Below are positions 30,647-38,949 of a DNA stretch of 41,385 nt, piece after piece (the first letter of the stretch is position 1; the number at the start of each line of letters is the position of its first letter). Made by a program: the position numbers and the translations under genes. Below the pieces are notes generated by a model. It searched no databases. It saw nothing but the letters and a program-made list of their open reading frames with translations, and was not told where the DNA came from. Source of the stretch: a virus; the IMG/VR virus record IMGVR_UViG_3300006224_000018, positions 1 through 41,385 of that record; one strand, 5' to 3'.

Positions 30647-31758
30647 CAGGACTCCCCGCCTGGGTTCGAGTAGGAGTACCCGGCACGGATGCGCGCAGCC
30701 TCCTGGTAAGCCCGCGTGCGATACGATACGCCCTGCTCTGAGTTGTCGTCCGTGAACCCGATCCATCCTCCCTTGTCGTAGAACTGCCACAGCGCATTAG
30801 GGAAGCCTTCGTTTTCGTAGGTTGCGTCAACTCCGTACCATCCGCAGAGGGACAGCACGTTGCGCTTGTCCTGAGCCCAATACGTTTTGGCTTGCGCCCA
30901 ACATGCCGGCTGAGTAGCACCGTCTATCGGGTAATTGAACCAGGCGTTCTCCAAATGCCACGGCATGGGAATAGTCTCGCCATTGACCGTTCGATGTTCT
31001 CCGTTGTGGAGAGCATATGGAGGCTCATGCCACTGCCGCGTCCCACGTGCAGCCATGGCGGTCTGCATTTTGTCGTAGAAGTCCATCATCGCAGCGGTCC
31101 AGTCGCTCCACGATCCGGTTGGAGTGCCGAATGTAGTATTCGCTGAGGACCAACTGAGAGGCCCCAGCCCCGGCTGCGATTCCTTCGTGTCGCCGTGCCC
31201 CGACGTTAGGCTAGTAGCGAACCACCACTCGTCGAGCTTCAGCCACGTCTGATCGAGATAGATACCAGCCTCGGAGAGCGCGGTCCCGCCAGGCGCCAAC
31301 GCAAGCTCAACCATTTCGTCAACGATCGACTGCCGCTCCGTACCCGTCATGGAGAGCCAGTTGATGACCTCTCGCCGTTGCGATCCCGACACGTACCACG
31401 GGAACAGCCCGACTAGGTCACCCACACGCAACCGGCGATGCGTCGCGCCGCCGGTTGTGAACTGGAGGTTGTCCCTGAACCAGTTGAACCACGTCGCATA
31501 GGGAGGGCTGCTGACCCCGCCGAAGTCCCACGCGGCGTAGGGATAGTCGCTCACGGTGTAGTACCTAAAGAAGCGCTTCCCGCGCGCAACGAGATCGGTT
31601 ACGGCCTCGATCTGTTCCGCCACGTCGTACTGAAGATTCAGATAGAACCCATCGAAGGGCGGCAGGGATTCCCAGCCGAGGATCTCGTTCCCCGTGAACG
31701 CACGATAGATGAAGTGGCGTCCCGTCGAATGCTGACTCGCCTTGAGCTTCCTGCTCAT
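30646..31758 (-). CDS. Putative glycoside-hydrolase-like (TIM-barrel) protein
   Basis: 370 residues. Seen: a recurring alternation of strands and helices, an acid at a strand end in EAGIYLDQTWLKLDEWWF (about 164-181, D169), and WHLENAWFNY (267-276, E270). Many Trp/Tyr residues suggest sugar binding. This looks like a hypothetical glycosyl-hydrolase barrel, but the catalytic pair is only guessed. It sits between the tail terminator and the HK97-gp10-like gene, an unusual place. ATG 31758 overlaps the upstream stop (ATGA). Confidence 0.55.
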   Translation of the reverse strand: MSRKLKASQHSTGRHFIYRAFTGNEILGWESLPPFDGFYLNLQYDVAEQIEAVTDLVARGKRFFRYYTVSDYPYAAWDFGGVSSPPYATWFNWFRDNLQFTTGGATHRRLRVGDLVGLFPWYVSGSQRREVINWLSMTGTERQSIVDEMVELALAPGGTALSEAGIYLDQTWLKLDEWWFATSLTSGHGDTKESQPGLGPLSWSSANTTFGTPTGSWSDWTAAMMDFYDKMQTAMAARGTRQWHEPPYALHNGEHRTVNGETIPMPWHLENAWFNYPIDGATQPACWAQAKTYWAQDKRNVLSLCGWYGVDATYENEGFPNALWQFYDKGGWIGFTDDNSEQGVSYRTRAYQEAARIRAGYSYSNPGGES

Positions 31759-32369
31759 ATCGCCGCCCACCTTTCCACGACGCGCCGCGGGATCAGCGCC
31801 AAGCGATCGCGCACCGGCCGCCGGGTGCGCAGCTCCGACACCTTCCAGATCGGACGCGGCGGGATCACCACTTGCTTGACAAGCACGAAGAGGAAATCGA
31901 GCCCGTACTTGCCGCGACTCCCCCGCGGGCGCACGTAGAAGAGCGGCCCCATTTTGTCGGGTCGCATGAAGAATCCGCCCAGGAACTGCCGCGGCCCCTT
32001 CGAGAATCCGCCCGCCGCGCTCTTTGTCCGCGCTGCCGCGAGCGGGATCGCCAGGAACTTGCCCGTCTTCGCACGGATCGTCTTACCGTACTCATGCACG
32101 CTCGCGTAGCCCGGAGCCTCGGGCGGCATGTAGACCCGCCCGCTGACCCGCAGTCCGTCCTCGCGCATCTCGATCTGTGGGCCGGGCTGCCCGCTCAACC
32201 GCCTGCTCCTGGCCGAGAGGGTTGCGACCCCTGGTGCCCCGGTGCCGGCGCGATAGCGCGCGTTGACTTCCTGGTTCACGATGGCCAGCGAGTCGCGCAC
32301 GCCACGCCGCGACTCGTCGAGGATCACCCCCGCGAGTGCTCGCATGTTCGGCACGCGAAACGCCGGCAT
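31755..32369 (-). CDS. HK97 gp10-like head-tail/tail-completion protein
   Basis: 204 residues. Seen: LSARSRRLSGQPGPQIEMRE, then ASVHEYGKTIRAKTGKFLAI with PLAAART, which is the characteristic block of the gp10/gpZ-like joining proteins. Basic overall. ATG 32369 is two bases after the connector stop with GGGGGAAGGGG ahead. An N-terminal extension to 32438 is image sequence. Confidence 0.75.
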   Translation of the reverse strand: MPAFRVPNMRALAGVILDESRRGVRDSLAIVNQEVNARYRAGTGAPGVATLSARSRRLSGQPGPQIEMREDGLRVSGRVYMPPEAPGYASVHEYGKTIRAKTGKFLAIPLAAARTKSAAGGFSKGPRQFLGGFFMRPDKMGPLFYVRPRGSRGKYGLDFLFVLVKQVVIPPRPIWKVSELRTRRPVRDRLALIPRRVVERWAAI

Positions 32370-32371
32370 GG

Positions 32372-33004
32372 CTATCCCCTTCCCCCGACGACCTGTGACA
32401 CCCGGAACCGCTTGTGCCGCGAAATCAGGGCCTTCCACTCGATCTCGGCACGCGGATCGATCGCCGGGAAGTACGTGATGGACTGCCCCATGTACGACTC
32501 CCCCGCCTTCCGGTCACGCCGCGTCTCATTGCCTATGAAGTTGAGAAACGACTTCTCAAGTACTCCGCTCCACACGTCGGCCAGGCAGTCCTCAACCGCC
32601 GCCTGGTTCGAGTAGCCGGCGGTGTAGGTAATCGTCACGTTCGGAACCATCGGGAACCGCGGGCGCGAGAACACCCGCCCATTCACGAAGTTGAGCACGC
32701 ATAGATCGCTCGTCGCCGTCGAGTAGCGGATGATCGCGCTATCCGTCACCGCCACCGCCGACTCGTCCTCGATCACGACGGAAGTCACCGCCGAGACCGG
32801 GTAGTAACGGAGCGTCAGATACGTGCGTCCGGTGCCCTTCCGCCGCTCCGTGTAGCTCTTAGTCAGAAGCTCCTGCCCGATCTCCGACTGGAACTCGGCC
32901 TCGGCTTGCGCGATTGCCTGATCAAGCTCCGCATCGCGCGAGCTATCGGTCGACTCGATCTTGGCCTTCGTTTTGAGCTGATCGCGCGTGACGATCGATC
33001 CCAT
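32372..33004 (-). CDS. Head-tail connector (gp6-like)
   Basis: 210 residues. Seen: TRDQLKTKAKIESTDSSRDA followed by ELDQAIAQAEAEFQSEIGQE, then LTLRYYPVSAVTSVVIEDES and ITYTAGYSN, the typical sequence of phage gp6-type adaptor proteins that form a ring beneath the portal. ATG 33004 after GAAGAGAGA. Usual place, downstream of the capsid gene. Confidence 0.85.
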   Translation of the reverse strand: MGSIVTRDQLKTKAKIESTDSSRDAELDQAIAQAEAEFQSEIGQELLTKSYTERRKGTGRTYLTLRYYPVSAVTSVVIEDESAVAVTDSAIIRYSTATSDLCVLNFVNGRVFSRPRFPMVPNVTITYTAGYSNQAAVEDCLADVWSGVLEKSFLNFIGNETRRDRKAGESYMGQSITYFPAIDPRAEIEWKALISRHKRFRVSQVVGGRG

Positions 33005-33010
33005 GGCGTG

Positions 33011-33376
33011 CTATCTCTCTTCGTCGCGAACCGGCGCTCGTTTCTTAGACCACTGACCGGTCTGCTGGGAGCGGTACTGAGGATGAGCAGTAACCTCTTC
33101 GGGCACCGCCGCTCGGTTCTCGACCACCGGCCGCTCCTCTTCTGGCGGTCCAGGCAACCCAACACGCCGCGCGCTCGCGATCCCCTTCTCCTCGAGCGTC
33201 AGCCCACGGTCACGCGTGCCGTAGGTCTTCCCGGTCTCCTCGTCGCCGACCGTGACAAAGTAGCGGCGGTAGCGACGCATCATCTTCGTCGCCTTGTCGG
33301 GGCTCACTTCTATGATCTCGCCCGGCTCGAGGAGCATCCCAAGCTGGACTCTGCGCATAACCTTCAACCGCGGCAT
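33011..33376 (-). CDS. Small head-region protein, unknown
   Basis: 121 residues, basic N-terminal half with LLEPGEIIEVSPDKATKMMR and a flexible Pro/Glu C-terminus. GAAAGGAG is seven bases before ATG 33376. First gene after the capsid hairpin; possibly a head-completion accessory. Not recognised. Confidence 0.65.
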   Translation of the reverse strand: MPRLKVMRRVQLGMLLEPGEIIEVSPDKATKMMRRYRRYFVTVGDEETGKTYGTRDRGLTLEEKGIASARRVGLPGPPEEERPVVENRAAVPEEVTAHPQYRSQQTGQWSKKRAPVRDEER

Positions 33377-33404
33377 CGCTTCTCCTTTCGACTGTGCGAG
33401 AGAT

Positions 33405-33462
33405 GAGGGGCCGGCGCCATCGAGGCGGGCAACCGGAGAAACCTCGCGCTTTCCGGCCCCTC
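33405..33462. other. Long hairpin after major capsid gene
   Basis: GAGGGGCCGG (33405-33414) pairs with CCGGCCCCTC (33453-33462). Inside, symmetric 6-base internal loops lead to a second stem CGAGG/CCTCG (33421-33425 with 33442-33446) and a 16-base loop. There is no T-run after it in the transcription direction, so it is not a standard intrinsic terminator. mRNA stabiliser or attenuator after the abundant capsid message is plausible. Confidence 0.65.
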
Positions 33463-33496
33463 AACCCGCCGCTTATCTACCTGTTCACCACCGCCA

Positions 33497-35023
33497 CTAG
33501 GTCGAGGCGATGTTGATGATCACGACTTCGGTCTTCTCGGTCGTGAGCCGCATCTTCTGGAGGTCCGCCGCATACCAGGCGTAGACCACGTCCTGGTTGT
33601 ACATGGCGAGCCGTTCCGTCTCGGTCGTGATCCCGCGCCAGTTGCCGATCCAATAGGACGGCCGATGGAAGCCGATGATCATGGTCGAGGCGTTCGTGGT
33701 CGTCGTGTGATAGCCGGTCGTGTGCACGTCCGAGCGCACGTACTCGCTCACGACCACCGGCGAACCGAGCACCGATCCGATCTGCCCCGTGACCACCGTC
33801 GCCCGCTCGCCGATCTTGTCGACGGTCACGAACTCGGGCAGGTCGAGGAGATCGAGGTAGGAAGCCGGCGAGCAGCACCAGAGCCAATCGCTCGGCTCGA
33901 GCGCGTAGCGCCCGCACTTCTTCTTCGCGGACACGAAGTCCACGAGATCGGTCGAGTGAGGCGAGCCCACATCCACCGTGTTTGTGTTCTGGAGCGCCTG
34001 CCAGCGAACACCGTTCCAGATGATGCGGTTGTCGCGCCCGCCGGCAACGCCAGCCGCATAGGAGATGTCCGAGTCAAGCCCCGGAGAGGTCTTATCACCG
34101 TTGAAGAACGTGTCCTCGGCCGCGCGCCGGATCGAATCCATGCACTCGGCGATCATCCACTCCATGAACGGGACAACCGACTCCTCGATGAACTCGCCCG
34201 ACGAGACGAGAACCGCACGGAAGCGGCCAACATCGAACGTGATGCGATTGAGAGGAGAAGCAGCACCCGGCTCGCCATAGACGCCGGCCGCCCCATAATC
34301 GGGGTAGGCCGCAGCACCGGTTGCGTTCTCAACGAACCCGTCCGCCTTGCCTGCCGCGACCGTGATCGGCACACGCCATAGAGCCGCGGGGAGCGCGAAC
34401 GAGCGGACGTTCGGCAGCACCGCCCCGCGCACTTCCAGGTAGCGCATGAGATCGGCCGACAGCACGTCAGGAGTCCACTCGTCCTGTGCCGTCGTGTCGA
34501 ACGCGCGCTGATAGAAGTCCTCAGGGAAGAATGCACGCTGTAGCGTCTGGTACTCGTGCCACATCTTTCGCGTGGCTAGGAGCTTGCCGGAAGCCGCGCG
34601 CCAGTTCCGCTTGCCCTTGACCCGCGCCGCCAACTGCAGGATGGCCAAGCGGCTTGAAAGCTCCTGAAACCGCTCAACGTCGCCATTATCCGAGTGCGTA
34701 GTCAGGAAGTCGTGATACAGCTCCATCGCGGCTTCGCGAGTCTTCGCCTCCTTGGCCATGCCGCGATAGAACGCATACTCACGCGTCGGCACGAGGTCCA
34801 CGCGGTTACGCGGATCGTCGTGCGAGAGCTTCACCATGTCGTCAACGAGCTTCTTGACCTCCTCGTTGACGCTCGACTTGAGCGAGTCCAGCCGCTCGGT
34901 CAGCTCGGCCTTCGTGATGCGATCGGCCAGCCCGCCGACGACTTCCTTCTTCTCTGCATCCCACCGCTCACCAATCTCGCGCTGGATGCGTTCGAGGGCG
35001 GCGGCGAATTCGGTTGAGTTCAC
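33497..35023 (-). CDS. HK97-fold major capsid protein
   Basis: 508 residues. Residues 1-150 are a helical delta/scaffold domain (RLDSLKSSVNEEVKKLVDDM) removed by the protease. The mature fold follows, with VLPNVRSFALPAALWRVPIT, VSSGEFIEESVVPF, RAAEDTFFNGDK and the C-terminal NQDVVYAWYAADLQKMRLT. The start is GTG 35023; the ATG four bases before it (35027) has the better-spaced GGAG but is in another frame and stops after 19 codons. Protease gene lies just upstream. Confidence 0.93.
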   Translation of the reverse strand: MNSTEFAAALERIQREIGERWDAEKKEVVGGLADRITKAELTERLDSLKSSVNEEVKKLVDDMVKLSHDDPRNRVDLVPTREYAFYRGMAKEAKTREAAMELYHDFLTTHSDNGDVERFQELSSRLAILQLAARVKGKRNWRAASGKLLATRKMWHEYQTLQRAFFPEDFYQRAFDTTAQDEWTPDVLSADLMRYLEVRGAVLPNVRSFALPAALWRVPITVAAGKADGFVENATGAAAYPDYGAAGVYGEPGAASPLNRITFDVGRFRAVLVSSGEFIEESVVPFMEWMIAECMDSIRRAAEDTFFNGDKTSPGLDSDISYAAGVAGGRDNRIIWNGVRWQALQNTNTVDVGSPHSTDLVDFVSAKKKCGRYALEPSDWLWCCSPASYLDLLDLPEFVTVDKIGERATVVTGQIGSVLGSPVVVSEYVRSDVHTTGYHTTTTNASTMIIGFHRPSYWIGNWRGITTETERLAMYNQDVVYAWYAADLQKMRLTTEKTEVVIINIAST

Positions 35024-35058
35024 GCATGGTCTTTTCTCCGGTCATGCCCCTTCGCAAA

Positions 35059-35703
35059 CTAGCCGCCGCTCCTGTTGCCGTTGAGCTTCGCCAGGAGCCA
35101 CGGTCCAGGGGATACCCAATGAACCGCCGCACCCGGCGAAAGGCTGGCTACGACACCCAAAGCCTTCGCAATACGAGTCACGTCCTGCGCCCGACTCCCC
35201 GGCTCACGCCGTGCTTCTGGAGTCGAGACCTCGCGCCGATAGTTCGGCGTACCCAAGTAGAGATTGTCGTGAGAGAGCGAATAACCGATCAGCGTCAGCG
35301 AGGCGCACCCGAGCCATCCCGCTAACCCAATCGCCATCGTTCCGGCCAGCGATCCGAAGTCGAACTCACTCTCCATGTGAAACCATCGGCCATGCTCGTC
35401 CTGCGGAATCTTCGCAAGCACGGTGCCCCGACGTTCATCAGATCGCAGCACGAGCCGCGTCTGGAGATAGACGCGCTTCGTCACCGCCTCTTCAATCATG
35501 GCCGTGTCAAACACGCAGAGGTAATCCGGCATCCGCACCGCGTCCCGGTAGTAGGCATTGCAGGCGATCACCGGGCCGGCCTGCCAGTCGGCGACCGGGA
35601 ATCCTGCCCGCCACGGCGAGTTCCCGACCACGAGCGCATGCCGCCCCTGTTCGGCGTTCCTGAGCCCCGCCATTCCGAGTTGCGGTTCGGCAGCAACGAC
35701 CAT
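35059..35703 (-). CDS. MptE/DUF115-like or glycosyltransferase-like protein
   Basis: 214 residues. Seen: HALVVGNSPWRAGF at 22-35, VIACNAYYRDAVRMPDYLCV at 45-64, and GLAGWLGCASLTLIGYSLSH in the second half. This Rossmann-type order resembles DUF115/MptE-like and sialyltransferase-like proteins, which act on nucleotide-linked substrates. Placed between protease and capsid genes, where a virion-modifying enzyme is conceivable. Role inferred. Confidence 0.5.
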   Translation of the reverse strand: MVVAAEPQLGMAGLRNAEQGRHALVVGNSPWRAGFPVADWQAGPVIACNAYYRDAVRMPDYLCVFDTAMIEEAVTKRVYLQTRLVLRSDERRGTVLAKIPQDEHGRWFHMESEFDFGSLAGTMAIGLAGWLGCASLTLIGYSLSHDNLYLGTPNYRREVSTPEARREPGSRAQDVTRIAKALGVVASLSPGAAVHWVSPGPWLLAKLNGNRSGG

Positions 35704-35705
35704 TG

Positions 35706-36800
35706 CTAGACTTGGCTCCCCGGGTAAAGCGTGCCGGGATGATCGGAGACCGTGCCGGCCACGTTCGCCGGGATCACCTGCCAGTTGGCGATCGCGTGCG
35801 CGTGCGCCTCGATCTGCTCGCCCTTCGCCGTCTCGGTCAGCCCGGTTCCATCGGGCCGGAGCGTGTCGATACGGTGCCGGTGCCCGTCGAGCGCGTCCTC
35901 AGTCGTGTACTCCGGCATCGCGACACCCGCCGGCGGGGCGGGAGACATGGGAACCGGGGTCGACGTGGGCGGCTGGAGCGAGAACGACCTGAGCGCGGAA
36001 GCCAACCGCTCCCGGTCGCTGCACGACTTGACGAGATCGGAGAGCTGCCCCACACGCTGCTCGATCGTCTCGGTGACCCAGATCGCAAGCGTCTCGCGGG
36101 CGCTCGTCATCGAGAGGTCGAGCTTCTTTTTGAACTCCTCGACCTGGCTGCTCACCTCATCATTCGCCCGCTTGATCACTTCCCCTGCCATCCTTTCCGC
36201 GCTCGCTGACCACTTGTCCCCGGCGAGAGTCACCATGCGCTGAACGAGCGCCTCCTCGTCGATGGCGCGATCGGTGACGTTCGCGTTGATGTTCGCCGGG
36301 ATCGTTACCAGCGAGACCTCGAGCAGTTGCATGCGCGAGAAGTGGAGCTTGTTGTCAACGTACTGCGGCTCCTCGACTGCGCGGAATCCCACCGAGAAGG
36401 AGTCGAGGAATCCCCGCTTGACCTTCCCGTAGAGCTTCTGCGCCAGCTCGTCTTCGGGATCGAACTCGGCCCGCCCCACAAGCCCACGCTCGTCAACCCT
36501 CGCCTCGATGATGTTCCCGATCGGGTACATCGGATCGTGCATCCAGAGGAAGCGAGGGTTCCGCCGCAGGAATACATCAAGCCCCGGCTCCCATCCGCGC
36601 GGGTTGATGACGAAATCGTCAATGTCGGCATCCCCGGTCGAGAAGTAGCCGGAGACGATGAGACGCGCACCATCTGCCTCGCTTGGTTCACGAGTCGTGA
36701 TCTCCGAGTTGACCGCGCGGAATACGTCATCCCCGAGATAGAGCAGCCGGCCGCGCCGCGACTGCGTTCCGGGTCGCCAATCTGCTATGGCATGTTCTGG
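35706..36800 (-). CDS. HK97-type prohead protease with C-terminal His-rich domain
   Basis: 364 residues from GTG 36800 (an ATG at 36839 in frame would give 377, without a ribosome site). Seen: the protease core with His in FLWMHDPMYPIGN, Ser in FLDSFSVGFRAVE, and LLEVSLVTIPANIN. This cleaves scaffold and capsid during maturation. A long coiled region follows, then a C-terminal module GHRHRIDTLRPDGTG and HAHAIANW with two HxH motifs that may bind metal. GTG is favoured because the region before it, CCGGAGACAAGG, resembles the leader of the capsid gene. Confidence 0.85.
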   Translation of the reverse strand, partial: PEHAIADWRPGTQSRRGRLLYLGDDVFRAVNSEITTREPSEADGARLIVSGYFSTGDADIDDFVINPRGWEPGLDVFLRRNPRFLWMHDPMYPIGNIIEARVDERGLVGRAEFDPEDELAQKLYGKVKRGFLDSFSVGFRAVEEPQYVDNKLHFSRMQLLEVSLVTIPANINANVTDRAIDEEALVQRMVTLAGDKWSASAERMAGEVIKRANDEVSSQVEEFKKKLDLSMTSARETLAIWVTETIEQRVGQLSDLVKSCSDRERLASALRSFSLQPPTSTPVPMSPAPPAGVAMPEYTTEDALDGHRHRIDTLRPDGTGLTETAKGEQIEAHAHAIANWQVIPANVAGTVSDHPGTLYPGSQV

Positions 36801-37522
36801 CACTCCATAGCCTTGTCTCCGGTTGCCACTCCATGCCATGCGTCGACGAGCCAGCGAGGCGCGGTCGAGCGTTCCTGCATCAAGTCACGCGGCCGCGGGC
36901 GCCCGTGAAAGCAGATGATCCGCGCATCTTCCGGTAACCTGCCGTCGGGTAGCGCCTTGCCCATCACGTTGTACTTGTACGAATAGATGCCGGGGAACAC
37001 TTCCTGCGCGATGGTCACCGGGACGCGCTCCGCTTCCACGTAAGCGCGAACCCATGCCCCGTCGCTCTTCCACTGCCGCCCGCTCTGATCAACCATCGCG
37101 GAGCCGTTGCGCGTGAATCCCGACACATGAGCAGCGAACTGCTGGTAGATGCCCGCCATCGAATCACGCCAGCCCACGATGCCCGTCTCGATCCACGTTG
37201 ACCCCGCCCCGAGATCGCGGAGCGCCAGGAGCCCTGGCACCTGATCGAGCGCGTCAATCAGCGGATCGATCGAGCCAACGAGCACGGTGTCCAGATCGAG
37301 AAACAGGACCGGCCCCTCGAGCCGGTAGGTTTCCATCTTCGCCCACCATGAGGGCCATTCATGCTCAAGCCGCACCGTCACAATGCCCGGCATGCTGCGC
37401 GGGGCGAGACACACGAAACGGACCTGCCGAGTCGTATGCCTCGCCACCTGCGCAGCAAGCTGATAGACGTACAGCGCATCGAAGTCCACGGACGGGTTGA
37501 GAACGCAGGCGATCGTTACCAT
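36785..37522 (-). CDS. GT-A glycosyltransferase-like protein (DxD)
   Basis: 245 residues. Seen: an N-terminal Rossmann strand (MVTIACVLNPSVDFDALYVY), WPSWWAKMETYRLEGPVLFL and the metal-binding D76-L-D78 in FLDLDTVLVGSIDP, as in family 8-type sugar transferases. A late CFHGRPRP is also usual for the group. It probably adds a sugar to a virion or host target. ATG 37522 overlaps the stop of the repeat protein by 7 bp. The next gene is the prohead protease. Confidence 0.75.
   Translation of the reverse strand: MVTIACVLNPSVDFDALYVYQLAAQVARHTTRQVRFVCLAPRSMPGIVTVRLEHEWPSWWAKMETYRLEGPVLFLDLDTVLVGSIDPLIDALDQVPGLLALRDLGAGSTWIETGIVGWRDSMAGIYQQFAAHVSGFTRNGSAMVDQSGRQWKSDGAWVRAYVEAERVPVTIAQEVFPGIYSYKYNVMGKALPDGRLPEDARIICFHGRPRPRDLMQERSTAPRWLVDAWHGVATGDKAMECQNMP
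36819..36827 (-). promoter_or_regulatory. GGCAACCGG leader motif before protease gene
   Basis: Copy of the 9-mer (within GTGGCAACCGG) 19-27 bases before GTG 36800. It lies inside the end of the glycosyltransferase gene. Function unknown. Confidence 0.3.
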
Positions 37523-38949
37523 ATCGCCCCCGATCCCTTCCGCCGACCACCGCCAGAGGAGCCGCCTGACTTCTGACCCTTGGCGGGATAACCGAGACGC
37601 GGCCGCGGGGCTCGCCGCCCCGAGAGCGGCCAGAACTGCACACCGGAGCGAAGGAGCGTCCCGACTACATCTCCATTCCTGATCGCAAGCCAACCCTCAC
37701 CCACCGGGATCAGCTCGTTAATCATCCAGATCGGGTTGACGCGATGGAGCTTCGTTACCACCAATTCGGCAAGCTCCACGTTCTCAGGGAGGAGCCGCGC
37801 CATAGAGCGGAGCATCAAGTAGGACTCGCTCGCCGCGATGGTCTCAGGCTTCGCGCGGATGAGCCCGCGGAGCGCGAGCACGTCATCGGTCAGACCGACC
37901 GCATCGGGAGCAAGCCGGGCAAGCGCCATGAGCCTGACGATGGCCTCGGTGATGTCCTCGTCCTCGGCCTTCAGTTCCTTGAGCGCGCCCGAGGTGAGCA
38001 CGATGTTGAGCACGTCCTCGGTGATCCCTACCGCCTCATCCATCACGCGCGCGAGCGCCCGCGTGACGATAGAGGACTCGGTGATCGAGACGGACTCGGC
38101 GACCACGCGCACGAGATCGCGAATGGCGAGCACCGCCTCGGTGATCCCGATCGCCTCCGGCTCCAGCTTCTTAAGCACGCCCATCGTCTCGATGAACCGA
38201 AGCGCGCTTTCCGTGATCCCGACCGCCTCGGCTTGGAGTCGCACGTAGGCCAGCAGCCGACTCGTGCTCTCGCTGATCCCGACCGCCTCGGCTTCCGAGC
38301 GCAATAGGTTCAGGAAGCGGAGCGATCCCTCGGTGATGCCCAGCGCCTCGGCCTTGATCCTGACCAACGAAAGGAGACGCAACGCGCTCTCGCTGATCCC
38401 GATGGATTCACCCTGGAGCGCCAGTTCAGCACGGAGCCGGAGCGTTGACTCGGTAAGCCCGATCGCTTCCGCGGTCACGCGATTGAGCACGCGCGCAACG
38501 ACTTCATCCTCGGTGATGCCAAGCGACTCGGCGATCACTTGCTTGAGGGTTGCGAGATGCAGCTGCGACTCGGTGATACCGAGCGCCTCGGCGATCGAGT
38601 GCGCCTGCGACTCAAGCCGCCCGGCGTTGTCCCACGCCTCGATCCCCTCGGCCTGGATGCGGATGCGCCCGCGGACATGAATCTCGACTTCAGTCGCACC
38701 GATCGCCTCGGCCTTGATCTGGATGCGTCCGCGGATCGTGACGTTCGCATCGGTGATCCCTAGCGAGTCGGGCGCGAACTTGACGAGGTTGAGCCCGCCG
38801 GTGCTGAGAACGTAGGCATAGCAGAACCCGACAAACTGCCGCTCGGCCTCGGTAAGATTCACCTCCTCCGTGGCGGGCGGCAGGATGCGCGGGACGGGGA
38901 GCCCGATCCCGATGCAGCTACCGCGCTTGAGTCGGGTGTTGATAGCCAC
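37516..38949 (-). CDS. 20-residue tandem-repeat structural protein
   Basis: 477 residues. From about residue 56 to 400 the sequence is built of some 17 repeats of almost exactly 20 residues with the consensus AEAxGITEsxLRLxxLxRxx. Only a few units are longer (24). Repeats of this ESxGITE kind occur in large surface proteins of uncultured phages and microbes. A regular rod or fibre is likely. The last 60 residues are Gly/Ser/Arg-rich. GTG 38949 follows the fibre stop without a gap. Probably a virion appendage (inference). Confidence 0.75.
   Translation of the reverse strand: MAINTRLKRGSCIGIGLPVPRILPPATEEVNLTEAERQFVGFCYAYVLSTGGLNLVKFAPDSLGITDANVTIRGRIQIKAEAIGATEVEIHVRGRIRIQAEGIEAWDNAGRLESQAHSIAEALGITESQLHLATLKQVIAESLGITEDEVVARVLNRVTAEAIGLTESTLRLRAELALQGESIGISESALRLLSLVRIKAEALGITEGSLRFLNLLRSEAEAVGISESTSRLLAYVRLQAEAVGITESALRFIETMGVLKKLEPEAIGITEAVLAIRDLVRVVAESVSITESSIVTRALARVMDEAVGITEDVLNIVLTSGALKELKAEDEDITEAIVRLMALARLAPDAVGLTDDVLALRGLIRAKPETIAASESYLMLRSMARLLPENVELAELVVTKLHRVNPIWMINELIPVGEGWLAIRNGDVVGTLLRSGVQFWPLSGRRAPRPRLGYPAKGQKSGGSSGGGRRKGSGAIW

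Noticed and set aside
33405-33462. Intrinsic terminator after the capsid gene
   Set aside because: The stem is strong but lacks a following T-run on the transcribed strand and the loop region is long; I call it a hairpin only.
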